A stretch of 64,000 nt of DNA, taken from Halalkalibacillus sediminis. GTDB taxonomy: Bacteria > Bacillota > Bacilli > Bacillales > Alkalibacillaceae. Shown here in pieces: positions 42,103-50,579 of this stretch. A program made the position numbers and the translations under genes. Below the pieces are notes generated by a model. That model was given only the letters and a program-made list of their open reading frames with translations, was not told the origin of the DNA and did not search any database. The stretch lies in the NCBI RefSeq assembly GCF_002844535.1, contig NZ_PJNH01000001.1:186001-250000 (forward strand), written 5' to 3'. Each line of letters starts with the position of its first letter. The first letter of the stretch is position 1.

Positions 42103-42216
42103 ATGAATGAATTTTTAATCACGTGGGCACCGTTTATTGTAGTGATTGCTTCGATGACTGGAGCGTTCTGGGTTGGCTTAAAAGATGATGCTGTAAAAGA
42201 TCATCATATAGAATAG
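42103..42216 (+). CDS. cydS: Cytochrome bd small subunit CydS
   Basis: 37 residues: MNEFLITWAPFIVVIAS and then AFWVGLKDDAV. This matches the pattern of the Geobacillus CydS (FLI..AP..VV...AFWVGLKD), a single-helix third subunit that stabilises haem in bd oxidases. It has a GGAGG ribosome binding site 8 bases upstream and starts 12 bases after cydB. Last gene of the operon before the terminator. Too short for usual gene callers. Confidence 0.9.
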   Translation: MNEFLITWAPFIVVIASMTGAFWVGLKDDAVKDHHIE

Positions 42217-42218
42217 AT

Positions 42219-42258
42219 AAGAAGAGTCGCTCATTCTGTTTGAATGAGCGGCTTCTTT
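42219..42258 (+). terminator. Terminator of the cyd operon
   Basis: CGCTCATTC/GAATGAGCG core stem extended by A/G-rich and T/C-rich arms, with a TGTTT loop and a T tail. Confidence 0.88.
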
Positions 42259-42323
42259 TGTATCAAATGAATGTTAAAATGAGGATACTTAGGTTAAGGG
42301 ATTAGATAGAAGGAGGAGGGGAA

Positions 42324-43010
42324 ATGGAGAACAGAACATTACATTTGATCAGTCTATCTTTGGTAAGTTGTCTTTTGTTATTATTCATCGAACAAGGCAT
42401 AGAAGCATCATATATAGTAAAAACGGTGTCCAAAATTGGATTGTTCGTGTTTATTCCAGTGATTTATATTAAATACATATTTCGTGAAAACCTCAGCACC
42501 TTTCTTAACGTGAAAAAGATTGACTTCCCACGATTGAAAGTTGGGTTCTTGGCTGGGATCGGTTCTTTTGTCATATTAATCGTGAGTTTTATATTGTTAG
42601 AAGAATGGATTGATACGACTGGTATTATATTAGATTTGAATCAACGGCTTGGCATCACTTATGAGACTTTCATATGGGTAGCACTCTATATAACCTTCGG
42701 AAATTCTTTTATTGAAGAATTTTATTTCCGTGGTGTTTTGTTTCTTAAAATATATCAAGAAGGAGACAAACTGTTAGCCTATATATTTTCGGCCGGGTTA
42801 TTTGCTTTTTATCACGTTGCGATTTTTGCCCTTTGGTTTAATGTGTGGTTGATTGGGCTTGCACTTCTCGGGCTTTTCGCAATCGGATTAATTTTCAATT
42901 GGCTAAACACGAAATCCAATAATTTTCTTAATTCCTGGATCACTCATGTGTTGGCCGATGTAGCGATAGTAGCAATAGGCTATTACCTATTTGCGACTAT
43001 ACAAATATAA
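42324..43010 (+). CDS. CPBP-family intramembrane protease
   Basis: 228 residues, about seven helices. Active-site motifs of the CAAX/bacteriocin-processing (Abi) family are present: EExxxR in FIEEFYFRGVLF, the second motif FAFYHVAIF, and the third His with Asp in WITHVLADVAI. Strong GGAGGAGGGG ribosome binding site. Substrate unknown; family members process prenylated or bacteriocin-like peptides. Single-gene unit. Confidence 0.9.
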   Translation: MENRTLHLISLSLVSCLLLLFIEQGIEASYIVKTVSKIGLFVFIPVIYIKYIFRENLSTFLNVKKIDFPRLKVGFLAGIGSFVILIVSFILLEEWIDTTGIILDLNQRLGITYETFIWVALYITFGNSFIEEFYFRGVLFLKIYQEGDKLLAYIFSAGLFAFYHVAIFALWFNVWLIGLALLGLFAIGLIFNWLNTKSNNFLNSWITHVLADVAIVAIGYYLFATIQI

Positions 43011-43046
43011 ACAGCTTACCATGGCGTCATGGTAAGCTGTTGTTTC
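43010..43046. terminator. Bidirectional terminator
   Basis: A nearly perfect 14-bp stem AACAGCTTACCATG/CATGGTAAGCTGTT with loop GCGT. T tails are short on both strands. Shared by the CPBP gene (+) and the MFS gene (-). Confidence 0.8.
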
Positions 43047-43064
43047 TGGTTGATCACTTTCAAA

Positions 43065-44357
43065 TTACTCCGTAACAAATTTTTTGGTCTGAATAGCTTC
43101 ATCTCCTCGGCTCGGATAAGCTTTTCTTAAAACGGAAGGACGTATCATGTATGCCGTCACAAGGATTAAACAAGCTGACGAAGCGATTAATATCCATGCA
43201 GGTGATACATAATCGTACAGCAGTCCATAAACAATCATGCCGATTGGGACCATCGCTTGAGCCATTGTTTCTAAAATACCGAAGATCCTTCCACGATAAT
43301 TTTCATCTACACCTTTTTGTATCATAACTCCAACAGGTGTGTTCACAAATGTAAGTGTTACACCGATCAAGAAGGTAAGGCTGATGAAAAATATGACCAT
43401 CATTAGATATGACATATTAACGAGAAGCGGAAGAGCAATAACACTAAGCAATAGTGAGACCAAAAGCATAGCGTTTTTGACCACTACTAATGGATATTTG
43501 AAATCTTTTCGAATCGAGAAGTACAGGGAGGCTAGAAGTATTCCTCCCCCGATCATTGCCTCGATGACCCCGAAGTGTTGCGACTTGATCCCAAGCTCTT
43601 CTATAACAATAAAAGGTAAACCGACCAAAAGGGACGTAAAGAAAAAATTGATTATTAACGCGGTAGACACTATAACCCATAATATATGATCCTTTCTTAA
43701 ATAATGGAAACCTGACAGAATACTTTTGAACATCTTTTCATGTTCAATTTCACCGCCCTCATTTTTAGTGAAAAGCTTGAAGTTCATCGTAGCTTCTAAT
43801 ATAACGGCTATTGAGAAAGAGACGATAAAAATGATAAGAAATGCATTCATTGAAACGACACCGAACAGGATACCCCCGATCACAGGCCCGCCTATCGCAG
43901 CCGCAGAACTTGCAGATTGGTTGATAGCCATCGCTCGCTGGATTCGGGTATCGTCGATCAAATTAGCGATTGATGATGTGAACGTGAGACTTGTAAACAT
44001 CGTTGTAACTGATAGAAAAGCTGTAGTTATATAAATGGCGACTAAGTTCAGTTCGAATAATAAGCTGTATCCTAATAAAAAACTGACAATCAGCACTGCA
44101 AAAATCTGAGAAAGTATGACGATTTTCTTTTTGGAGTAACGGTCTGCCATGGATCCAGCAATGGGAGAAAGAAGGGTCCTTGGGACTACGCTACATATTA
44201 AATTGATTGCAAAACTGGTAGCGGATCCGGTAAGGGTCAAAACAAATAAACTTATTCCAAAAGTATAGATACTATTACCAAAAATCGAAATTAATTTACT
44301 TATTGCAAACGTCCATAAATGAAAGGTTGCTCTCTGAAGCTTTTGTTCTTCAGTCAT
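43065..44357 (-). CDS. MFS efflux transporter (MefA/macrolide-efflux-like)
   Basis: 430 residues, twelve hydrophobic helices. The loop 2-3 motif A variant is GSMADRYSKKKIVILSQIF, and QRAMAINQSASSAAAIGGPV and YRGRIFGILETM are typical of the H+-antiporter drug exporters of this branch. Substrate unknown. Divergent from an XRE-TPR regulator over a 119-base gap packed with palindromes, so that protein probably controls it. Confidence 0.88.
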   Translation of the reverse strand: MTEEQKLQRATFHLWTFAISKLISIFGNSIYTFGISLFVLTLTGSATSFAINLICSVVPRTLLSPIAGSMADRYSKKKIVILSQIFAVLIVSFLLGYSLLFELNLVAIYITTAFLSVTTMFTSLTFTSSIANLIDDTRIQRAMAINQSASSAAAIGGPVIGGILFGVVSMNAFLIIFIVSFSIAVILEATMNFKLFTKNEGGEIEHEKMFKSILSGFHYLRKDHILWVIVSTALIINFFFTSLLVGLPFIVIEELGIKSQHFGVIEAMIGGGILLASLYFSIRKDFKYPLVVVKNAMLLVSLLLSVIALPLLVNMSYLMMVIFFISLTFLIGVTLTFVNTPVGVMIQKGVDENYRGRIFGILETMAQAMVPIGMIVYGLLYDYVSPAWILIASSACLILVTAYMIRPSVLRKAYPSRGDEAIQTKKFVTE

Positions 44358-44376
44358 TTTATCAACACCTTTTCAA

Positions 44377-44449
44377 AAGTTTAATTTAATTAAACTTAAT
44401 ATATCACGCTTTCACTTTCAATGAAAGTGAAAGTTTAATATAATTAAAC
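44377..44449. promoter_or_regulatory. Nested palindromic operators between the MFS gene and its regulator
   Basis: Three palindromes in 73 bases. The first (44377-44397) is perfect, 10-1-10, around GTTTAATTTAATTAAAC. The second (44409-44433) is perfect, 12-1-12, with arms CTTTCACTTTCA and TGAAAGTGAAAG. The third (44433-44449), GTTTAATATAATTAAAC, repeats the first and contains a TATAAT (44439-44444) for the regulator gene. Confidence 0.75.
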
Positions 44450-44476
44450 AAAAGATGTTTTTAAGGAGTTTTTCAC

Positions 44477-45679
44477 ATGGAATCTTTAGGAAGCCGAATT
44501 AAATCACTTCGAAAAAAAAGAAAACTAACACTTGAAGGTTTAGCTGCTAATCAGATGACGAAAGGCATGCTAAGCTTAATTGAAAATGATAAAGCCAAGC
44601 CTTCGATGGAGAGTCTGACATATATTGCTGAGCGTTTGAATGTAGAAGTCAATGAATTATTAGAGCAAGTTAGTATGTCGGAGTTACGTGAGCAATTGAA
44701 AGAAGCTGAAGATTTATTTGATAAAGAGGACTTTAAGGAGCTTAAGAACCATTTACATTCTATAATGGACAAAGACCTACCTTTATCATTTGAGACGGGA
44801 AGACTCTACGAATTGTATGGGCGAGCTCTTTTTAATCTCAAAGAAGAGGGCTGGAAGAAATTCATTGATCATGCTGAAAAAACTTTCATCCAATTAAAAA
44901 TGTTTAATGAAGCAGCAAAATTAGCGATTTTCCCTTTATTGATTCATTTTGAGAACTTTGAATACGAGAACGCATTAGAAAAACTTTATCAAAAGAAAGA
45001 GTACTTTGAGGAAATCGGTGCACATTTAGATGTCTTGAAGGAACTTGATTTCGGGTATTATGAAGTACTTTCACTCCTTGCAGTGGGTAAATATGAAAAA
45101 GCATCTAAACGATTAAAAGAAACGATCGAATTTTCTAAGAAGAACAACGTCTTATACAGAATTGAAGAGTTGTATCGTGTAGCAGCATTTTATGCCATGA
45201 TGAATGGTCAAGAGAAAGATATGGGCTTTTACACGGATAAATTGATAATACTTGCTGATTTCACGGATAGCATTGAGACCAAACAAAATGTCTATTTTAT
45301 CAAGGCTCACTTCCATAATGTTTATACTGGAGAATACGATAAAGCTTTAGAATGGATTAATCGCTTTAATGAACTAGATGATAATAAGTCTATAAAACTT
45401 TCCTACGTTGAGATTGGAAAGTCGATGTATGGTCTAGGTAAATATGAAGAAGCCTTAGATAATTTACTAAATTTTGAAATTATCGATGAATGGGTCCACC
45501 CATTTGATTTGTCAATGGGATATGTAACTGACGCTTATATAGCAAGGTGTTACTTCCATCTAGATAATATTGACAAGGCAAAAGAACATGTCTATCGAGC
45601 GAAAGAAAAAATCGATCCTTTACCAGACACACCATATAAAACATTCATCTATGATACGATTAAATTAATAGAATCTTGA
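44477..45679 (+). CDS. XRE-type helix-turn-helix regulator with TPR repeats
   Basis: 400 residues. The N-terminal HTH (IKSLRKKRKLTLEGLAANQM, then MLSLIENDKAKPSMESLTYI) is followed by about 330 residues of helical TPR-like repeats. This layout is that of the RRNPP-like/Rap-like regulators, which often bind peptides. No cognate secreted peptide gene is visible nearby. An AAGGAG precedes the ATG. Divergent from the MFS exporter and likely autoregulated through the shared palindromes. Confidence 0.87.
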   Translation: MESLGSRIKSLRKKRKLTLEGLAANQMTKGMLSLIENDKAKPSMESLTYIAERLNVEVNELLEQVSMSELREQLKEAEDLFDKEDFKELKNHLHSIMDKDLPLSFETGRLYELYGRALFNLKEEGWKKFIDHAEKTFIQLKMFNEAAKLAIFPLLIHFENFEYENALEKLYQKKEYFEEIGAHLDVLKELDFGYYEVLSLLAVGKYEKASKRLKETIEFSKKNNVLYRIEELYRVAAFYAMMNGQEKDMGFYTDKLIILADFTDSIETKQNVYFIKAHFHNVYTGEYDKALEWINRFNELDDNKSIKLSYVEIGKSMYGLGKYEEALDNLLNFEIIDEWVHPFDLSMGYVTDAYIARCYFHLDNIDKAKEHVYRAKEKIDPLPDTPYKTFIYDTIKLIES

Positions 45680-45694
45680 TTTAGGGTGATGAAT

Positions 45695-46540
45695 GTGATT
45701 ACAAACTACCTTTTTGTATATGGAACACTTCAAAAACACGAACGCAACCACCACTGGTTGAACGGTGCTGAAAGAGTGGCAGAACAGGCTTGGACGAAAG
45801 GGCGCTTAGTAGAAAGTGAGCACGAGTATCCAGGTTTAGTTCGCAGCGATGACGCTATCGTCTATGGTGAGTTATATAAAATTGATGAAGATATTTTGAA
45901 AAAGGTTGATGAATTGGAAAGTTTTAAAGAAGACAATGAAGGCAATTTTTTTGATCGTGAAATAAGAGTAGTAGATACCGATGGCTCAAAATATGAAGCC
46001 CATGTGTATTTTTTGAATCAACCTAATGTTGAGGCGGATGAACAAGCTTATTATGATTGGAAAGTGACTCGCCGACTTCAAAAAGAAACACCTCTTTACT
46101 TCGCATACGGATCTTGCATGGACCATGAGCGTATTGAAGTTGCTGATATGCTTGATGGGTTTGATGCCGTCGGGCTTGGTGTTTTGAGTGGGTACGACAT
46201 GGATTTCACAACAAGAGCTGAAGATGGTGGTAGAGCTGATATTACTGAGAAAAAGGACAGTACAGTTGAAGGTATCGTATACAAGATAACTGATGAAGCG
46301 TTGGAATATTTGTACATGCGAGAAGGTGTGTATGCTGGTAAATATCGACCTGCTTTTGTAGATGTGGAAGTCGAGGGGAAAAAAGTGAATATGTTGACAT
46401 TTATCGTTATTGACAAGGAAGAATCTATTGCCCCACCGGACCATTATTTGACTGAAATCGTTCGGGGTGGGAAAAAGTTTTTAACCGAAAAATATATAAA
46501 TGCTATTCATGACAAAGTAGATAAATTACGCAAGGGGTGA
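45695..46540 (+). CDS. Double-domain gamma-glutamylcyclotransferase-like protein (YkqA-like)
   Basis: About 281 residues with two cyclotransferase (GGCT) folds. The first begins YLFVYGTLQKHERN, the second LYFAYGSCMDHER, both with the YGS/YGT substrate loop. Family enzymes release 5-oxoproline from gamma-glutamyl amines or peptides; here the activity is inferred. Start GTG 45695 has AGGGTGA 8 bases upstream; ATG 45689 and GTG 45686 overlap that site and are less likely. Cotranscribed with the GIY-YIG gene (4-base gap). Confidence 0.82.
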   Translation: MITNYLFVYGTLQKHERNHHWLNGAERVAEQAWTKGRLVESEHEYPGLVRSDDAIVYGELYKIDEDILKKVDELESFKEDNEGNFFDREIRVVDTDGSKYEAHVYFLNQPNVEADEQAYYDWKVTRRLQKETPLYFAYGSCMDHERIEVADMLDGFDAVGLGVLSGYDMDFTTRAEDGGRADITEKKDSTVEGIVYKITDEALEYLYMREGVYAGKYRPAFVDVEVEGKKVNMLTFIVIDKEESIAPPDHYLTEIVRGGKKFLTEKYINAIHDKVDKLRKG

Positions 46541-46544
46541 TGAT

Positions 46545-46805
46545 ATGCCATTCACATATATGCTCCGTTGCTGCGATCAGTCGCTATATACAGGTTATAC
46601 TGTTGATATGGATAAGCGACTGAATATGCATTTAAAAGGGGAGGCTTCTAAGTATACACGTGTACGATTGCCTGTAGAAGTAGTATATGTAGAAGAATTT
46701 GATACGAAATCAGACGCTATGAAGCGAGAGTGTGCAATTAAAAAGTTAAGTAAAAGTGAAAAAGAAAAATTAATCCTTAGTAAACCACTTGTTTCCCAAA
46801 AATAA
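46545..46805 (+). CDS. GIY-YIG nuclease family protein (YazA/UPF0213-like)
   Basis: 86 residues of a GIY-YIG fold: FTYMLRCCDQSLYTGYTVDM, with TYM and YTG in place of GIY and YIG, then the Arg-containing helix DKRLNMHLKGEASKYTR and Glu in MKRECAIKKL. Similar small proteins (B. subtilis YazA) are uncharacterised and may act on DNA. AAGGGGTGAT precedes the ATG. The C-terminus overlaps the transcript terminator. Confidence 0.88.
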   Translation: MPFTYMLRCCDQSLYTGYTVDMDKRLNMHLKGEASKYTRVRLPVEVVYVEEFDTKSDAMKRECAIKKLSKSEKEKLILSKPLVSQK

Positions 46806-46816
46806 GTGGTTTTTTT
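46782..46816 (+). terminator. Terminator overlapping the end of the GIY-YIG gene
   Basis: AAACCACTT/AAGTGGTTT stem with a 13-base loop, then T residues. The left arm is inside the coding region. Confidence 0.85.
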
Positions 46817-46880
46817 GTTTTATTTTCTAGGACGAAATAATCAAATTTTTAAATGTAAAATATTCCTTTGTCTACTAATG

Positions 46881-46908
46881 TTGAACAAATGTGAAATTTG
46901 GGTATACA
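46881..46908 (+). promoter_or_regulatory. SigmaA-type promoter of the alanine symporter
   Basis: TTGAAC (46881-46886), a 16-base spacer and TATACA (46903-46908). Confidence 0.5.
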
Positions 46909-46939
46909 TAGGAACATATACAAAGAAAGGGGAGTATTT

Positions 46940-48382
46940 ATGTCTGCCATTGAAAGTTTTTGGTCTGAGATTGTCGGATTAGGAAACACGATCTTATGGG
47001 AATACTTACTTATTTATTTATTACTTGGAGCAGGAATTTATTTTACATTCTTTAGTAAATTTGTTCAGTTTCGTCTTTTCGGAAATATGTTCAAGGTCAT
47101 TACTGAAGAAGCTTTTGAGCAGAGTGGAAAGCGTGGAACATCAGCGTTTCAGGCATTCAGTATCAGTATTGCTTCTCGGGTAGGAACCGGGAACTTAGCG
47201 GGTGTTGCAATCGCGGTATCACTTGGTGGGCCCGGTGCAGTTTTCTGGATGTGGGTTGTGGCGCTAGTCGGTATGGCTACGGCATTTATTGAGAGTACGC
47301 TGGCACAAGTTTACAAAGTTCCAGATAAAGATGGGTTCCGTGGAGGACCTGCTTATTATATGGAACGTGCATTAGGGCAAAAATGGATGGGCATTTTGTT
47401 CTCGGTTTTGATCACGATCACATTTGGATTTGTGTTCAGTGCTGTGCAAGCGAATACAATTACCCAAGCGGTTGATGATGCATTCGGAATTTCTCCTTGG
47501 ATAATGGGGATTATTCTAGTCGTGCTAGTTGCAATCATCATCTTCGGGGGTATTAAACGTATTGCCGTCGTCTCCGGTACGATTGTGCCGATTATGGCTG
47601 CTATTTACATCGTCGTTGCACTAATCGTTTTCTTCATGAATATTCAAGAAGCACCAAGAATTTTCGGAATGATCTTCGGTCAAGCATTCGGTCTGCAAGA
47701 GGCAGCTGGTGGTGCTGTTGGGGCTGCAATCCTTAACGGGGTTCAACGTGGTCTCTTCTCAAACGAAGCTGGTATGGGTAGTGCACCGAACGCTGCTGCG
47801 ACAGCTGGTGTCAATCACCCGGCAAAGCAAGGACTTGTGCAGTCGTTGGCTGTATTCTTTGATACAATTGTCATCTGTTCACTGACAGCCTTCGTCATCT
47901 TACTTTACGGTGATTATGCCAATTCAGATCAAAATGGTATCCAATTGACGCAATCTGCGCTGGATGCTCAATTAGGGAGCTGGGCATCGATTTTCCTAGC
48001 AATCACGATTTTCTTATTTGCTTTCAGTTCAGTTATCGGAAACTATTACTATGGTGAATCGAACGTTGCCTTTATGAAAAACAAAGGTATCATCCTATTT
48101 GTTTACAGACTTGTTGTCCTTGCGATGGTGATGTGGGGCTCTGTTGCTCAACTTCAAATCGTTTGGAATACGGCGGATTTTTTCATGGCGCTAATGGCCG
48201 TTGTCAACTTGGCTGCTATTCTGTTACTAAGTAAGCTTGCTTTTGCAGTGTTGAAAGATTATACAGATCAGAAGAAAAATGGAATTGATCCAACATTCCA
48301 TTCATCAAATTTCCCAACATTTAAAAACTTAGAGTGGTGGGGAGATCAGCCTTCTGATGAGAAAGATGAAAAGCAGAAATAA
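46940..48382 (+). CDS. Sodium/alanine symporter family (AGCS) protein
   Basis: 480 residues, about eleven helices. Family features include ASRVGTGNLAGVAIAVSLGG, PGAVFWMWVVALVGMATAF, DGFRGGPAYYMERALGQKW and RGLFSNEAGMGSAPNAAATA. Imports alanine or glycine with Na+. ATG 46940 follows AAAGGGGAG; an upstream in-frame start lacks a good site. Single gene between two terminators. Confidence 0.94.
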   Translation: MSAIESFWSEIVGLGNTILWEYLLIYLLLGAGIYFTFFSKFVQFRLFGNMFKVITEEAFEQSGKRGTSAFQAFSISIASRVGTGNLAGVAIAVSLGGPGAVFWMWVVALVGMATAFIESTLAQVYKVPDKDGFRGGPAYYMERALGQKWMGILFSVLITITFGFVFSAVQANTITQAVDDAFGISPWIMGIILVVLVAIIIFGGIKRIAVVSGTIVPIMAAIYIVVALIVFFMNIQEAPRIFGMIFGQAFGLQEAAGGAVGAAILNGVQRGLFSNEAGMGSAPNAAATAGVNHPAKQGLVQSLAVFFDTIVICSLTAFVILLYGDYANSDQNGIQLTQSALDAQLGSWASIFLAITIFLFAFSSVIGNYYYGESNVAFMKNKGIILFVYRLVVLAMVMWGSVAQLQIVWNTADFFMALMAVVNLAAILLLSKLAFAVLKDYTDQKKNGIDPTFHSSNFPTFKNLEWWGDQPSDEKDEKQK

Positions 48383-48393
48383 ATTACTCATCA

Positions 48394-48430
48394 AAAAAAG
48401 CCGTTGTCGTTTAAAACGACAGCGGCTTTT
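48394..48430. terminator. Bidirectional terminator
   Basis: AAAAGCCGTTGTCGTTT/AAACGACAGCGGCTTTT, one T-G/C mismatch. Shared by the symporter (+) and the HxlR gene (-). Confidence 0.88.
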
Positions 48431-48743
48431 AGTTTGCTTCAATCCATTCATGTGACCAGTCTTGAATTTCTTCAAGCAGTGGTTTTAATGCTTTTCCTTT
48501 ATCGGTCAATGAATATTCTATTCTAACAGGAATTTCATCGTAAACTTTACGAGTTACAATTCCTTCTTTCTCTAAATCTTTTAATCGATCAGATAAAACT
48601 TTTCCACTGATTCCTATTTCAGATTCAATTGTACAGAACCGCTGGGATCCATTCAGTAACTGGAAAACGATGAGTCCTGTCCAGCGCTTATTCAATATGC
48701 TCAATGCTTTTTCAAATTTTGGACAGATGGATTTTTCAGTCAT
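48429..48743 (-). CDS. HxlR-family winged-helix regulator
   Basis: 104 residues. The conserved N-terminal Cys7 in SICPKFEKAL is the redox sensor position in HxlR-type proteins such as YodB and HypR. Then come RWTGLIVFQLLNGSQRF, the recognition helix IGISGKVLSDRLKDLEKEGI and the wing YSLTDKGKAL. Divergent from yceI over 139 bases, where repeated GTAAGTTAATTA elements flank the yceI promoter; it may control that gene and itself. Confidence 0.92.
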   Translation of the reverse strand: MTEKSICPKFEKALSILNKRWTGLIVFQLLNGSQRFCTIESEIGISGKVLSDRLKDLEKEGIVTRKVYDEIPVRIEYSLTDKGKALKPLLEEIQDWSHEWIEAN

Positions 48744-48808
48744 TTGGCCTCACCTCTTTACAGTTATATTATAAACGATTCGAGCATAGATTAAAACAAA
48801 TTAATTCC

Positions 48809-48861
48809 TTGACGTAAGTTAATTATAAATATATACTTACTTACATAAAGTAAGTTAATTA
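48809..48861 (+). promoter_or_regulatory. YceI gene promoter flanked by 12-base direct repeats
   Basis: TTGACG (48809-48814), a 17-base spacer and TATACT (48832-48837). The 12-mer GTAAGTTAATTA occurs at 48814-48825 and 48850-48861, one copy over the -35/spacer and one in the leader, with an inverted ACTTAC between them. Candidate HxlR operators. Confidence 0.6.
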
Positions 48862-48882
48862 AATTTCAAGGAGGAATTATTC

Positions 48883-49410
48883 ATGTCAACATTAGCATTA
48901 GACAAAGTACACAGTGCAGTAAACTTTACGGTGAAACATATGATGGTCTCAAAAGCGAAGGGTGAGTTCCAAGAATTCGATGTCGCCTTCTCAGGTGACT
49001 TTAATGACTTAGAAAACGCAAGTGTTACTGCTAAAATTGATGTATCATCAATCGAAACGAACAATGAGGACCGTAATGGTCACTTGAAATCTGAAGATTT
49101 CTTTAATACCGAGCAGTACCCGGAAATCACATTTGAAAGTACTTCTATTAAAAAATTAAACGACACAGACTATGAAGTTACTGGAGATTTGACGATTCGT
49201 GACGTAACAAACCAGGCAACTTTCAAAGTAGAATATAATGGGACTGCGAAAGATCCGATGGAAGGAAATACAATTGCAGGATTTGATGTTGAAGGTTCGA
49301 TTAACCGTGAAGCTTATGGCTTAACATGGAACGCTCCACTGGAAACAGGCGGGGTATTGATTGGTAAAGATGTAAAAGTGACTGCAGGATTCGAATTTGT
49401 AGTTCAATAA
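48883..49410 (+). CDS. YceI-family lipid-binding-like protein, cytoplasmic
   Basis: 175-residue lipocalin-like YceI barrel. The N-terminal DKVHSAVNFTVKHMMVSKAK, the middle VSSIETNNEDRNGHLKSEDF with YPEITFEST and the C-terminal LETGGVLIGKDVKVT are typical. No signal peptide, so unlike the E. coli protein it is cytoplasmic. The family binds isoprenoid lipids. Divergent from the HxlR regulator, suggesting redox- or quinone-induced expression (inference). Confidence 0.9.
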   Translation: MSTLALDKVHSAVNFTVKHMMVSKAKGEFQEFDVAFSGDFNDLENASVTAKIDVSSIETNNEDRNGHLKSEDFFNTEQYPEITFESTSIKKLNDTDYEVTGDLTIRDVTNQATFKVEYNGTAKDPMEGNTIAGFDVEGSINREAYGLTWNAPLETGGVLIGKDVKVTAGFEFVVQ

Positions 49411-49416
49411 TAAATA

Positions 49417-49451
49417 AAAGCGACTAACATTAAAAAGTTAGTCGCTTTTTT
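49417..49451. terminator. Bidirectional terminator
   Basis: AAAGCGACTAAC/GTTAGTCGCTTT stem with A/T tails on both sides. Shared by yceI (+) and the phosphodiesterase gene (-). Confidence 0.9.
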
Positions 49452-50412
49452 ATCTCAAACCTTTTTCTTCAAGTATTTCAATAAGTAGATCCGGTCGATC
49501 TGTAATGATTCCATCGACTCCCTCATCTACCATTTCACGCATGGTCGCCTCGTCATTAATTGTCCAATAGTGAACATCCATTCCAAGCCGTTGAGCTCCA
49601 TCAATCATCCGATCATTGAAAAAATTGAAATAACGGTTTTCTTTTGGAATTTGAATCACACCACTTGTCGGCTGGAACAAATTTCGAACGAAAAAGTTGT
49701 GCGCCATGATGAAATTAAACGCAATCTGTCTTCCAGTTCCTAACGCCACTTCATCTCCTGCTACTTCCTCAAACTTATTGATCAATTTCTGATCAAAGGA
49801 TGACACCATCACATTGTTTTGCATATCATATTCTTGTATGAGTTCCCATAGTTTTTCTGTCATGATGTCATGCTTTTCTGCAGGATTCGTGTGTTTGACT
49901 TCAAGCATGTAATTCACATCTGGGAACTTTTCGAATACTTCTCTAAGAGTGGGTTTATAAACCCCGAGTCCTCGGAATGAATATTCACCATTCAGGTCTT
50001 CGAAGTGATAACCTGCATCTAATAGTAAAAACTCTTCCAAAGTATAATCAGCTACAAGACCTGTGCCATCAGTAGTCCGGTCTACAGTGGGATCATGCAT
50101 GAGCACTAAATGGTCGTCTTTTGTAATATGAATATCAACTTCAATCATATCCACGCCCATCTCATGTGACATTTCAATAGCGGTCATTGAATTCCCAGGA
50201 GCTATTGCTTCCCCAGCTCGATGAGCTATCACCCAAGGTGAATCTTGTTTATTGAAGAATGGATGTTGTTCCACCTCTTGGACAGGGCTTAGGTGAAATG
50301 TCCAAAACGAAAGCAAGAGCACGAACGATAGGGAAATGAACAATGTGAAGCGACCATAGCGGATGAATTTATTGAATTGTTTAGATCTTTTTTGTTCTGG
50401 TTTACCTCTCAA
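49450..50412 (-). CDS. Membrane-anchored glycerophosphodiester phosphodiesterase family protein
   Basis: 320 residues. One N-terminal helix (about 21-42) anchors the GDPD barrel outside. Motifs: WVIAHRAGEAIAPGNS, IEVDIHITKDDHLVLMHDP, DRTTDGTG, YMLEVKH and GVDGIITDRPD. The catalytic His residues and the ExD metal motif are present. The usual PENT box is PGNS, so a conserved Glu is missing. TTG start at 50412, with a weak AGGGA. It hydrolyses glycerophosphodiesters by family. Single gene. Confidence 0.85.
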   Translation of the reverse strand: MRGKPEQKRSKQFNKFIRYGRFTLFISLSFVLLLSFWTFHLSPVQEVEQHPFFNKQDSPWVIAHRAGEAIAPGNSMTAIEMSHEMGVDMIEVDIHITKDDHLVLMHDPTVDRTTDGTGLVADYTLEEFLLLDAGYHFEDLNGEYSFRGLGVYKPTLREVFEKFPDVNYMLEVKHTNPAEKHDIMTEKLWELIQEYDMQNNVMVSSFDQKLINKFEEVAGDEVALGTGRQIAFNFIMAHNFFVRNLFQPTSGVIQIPKENRYFNFFNDRMIDGAQRLGMDVHYWTINDEATMREMVDEGVDGIITDRPDLLIEILEEKGLR

Positions 50413-50579
50413 TTAAATCCCTACTTCTTGATGTGCATTTTTGGTTATCTTTTTGCGAATGATTATAACATGTGATGAAGAATTTAGCTTGTAATATACA
50501 AATTGGAAATTAATCTGGTGGCGAGAAATCGGAATTTTCTTTATAATAGGTTGTAATTGCAGTGGAAGGGTGAATAATT

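Noticed and set aside
43339-43689. Antisense open frame of 116 codons inside the MFS gene
   Set aside because: It mirrors hydrophobic helices of the exporter, lacks a ribosome binding site and has no protein-like pattern.
45986-46444. Long antisense frame opposite the cyclotransferase gene
   Set aside because: No ribosome binding site or promoter. The forward frame has clear family motifs.
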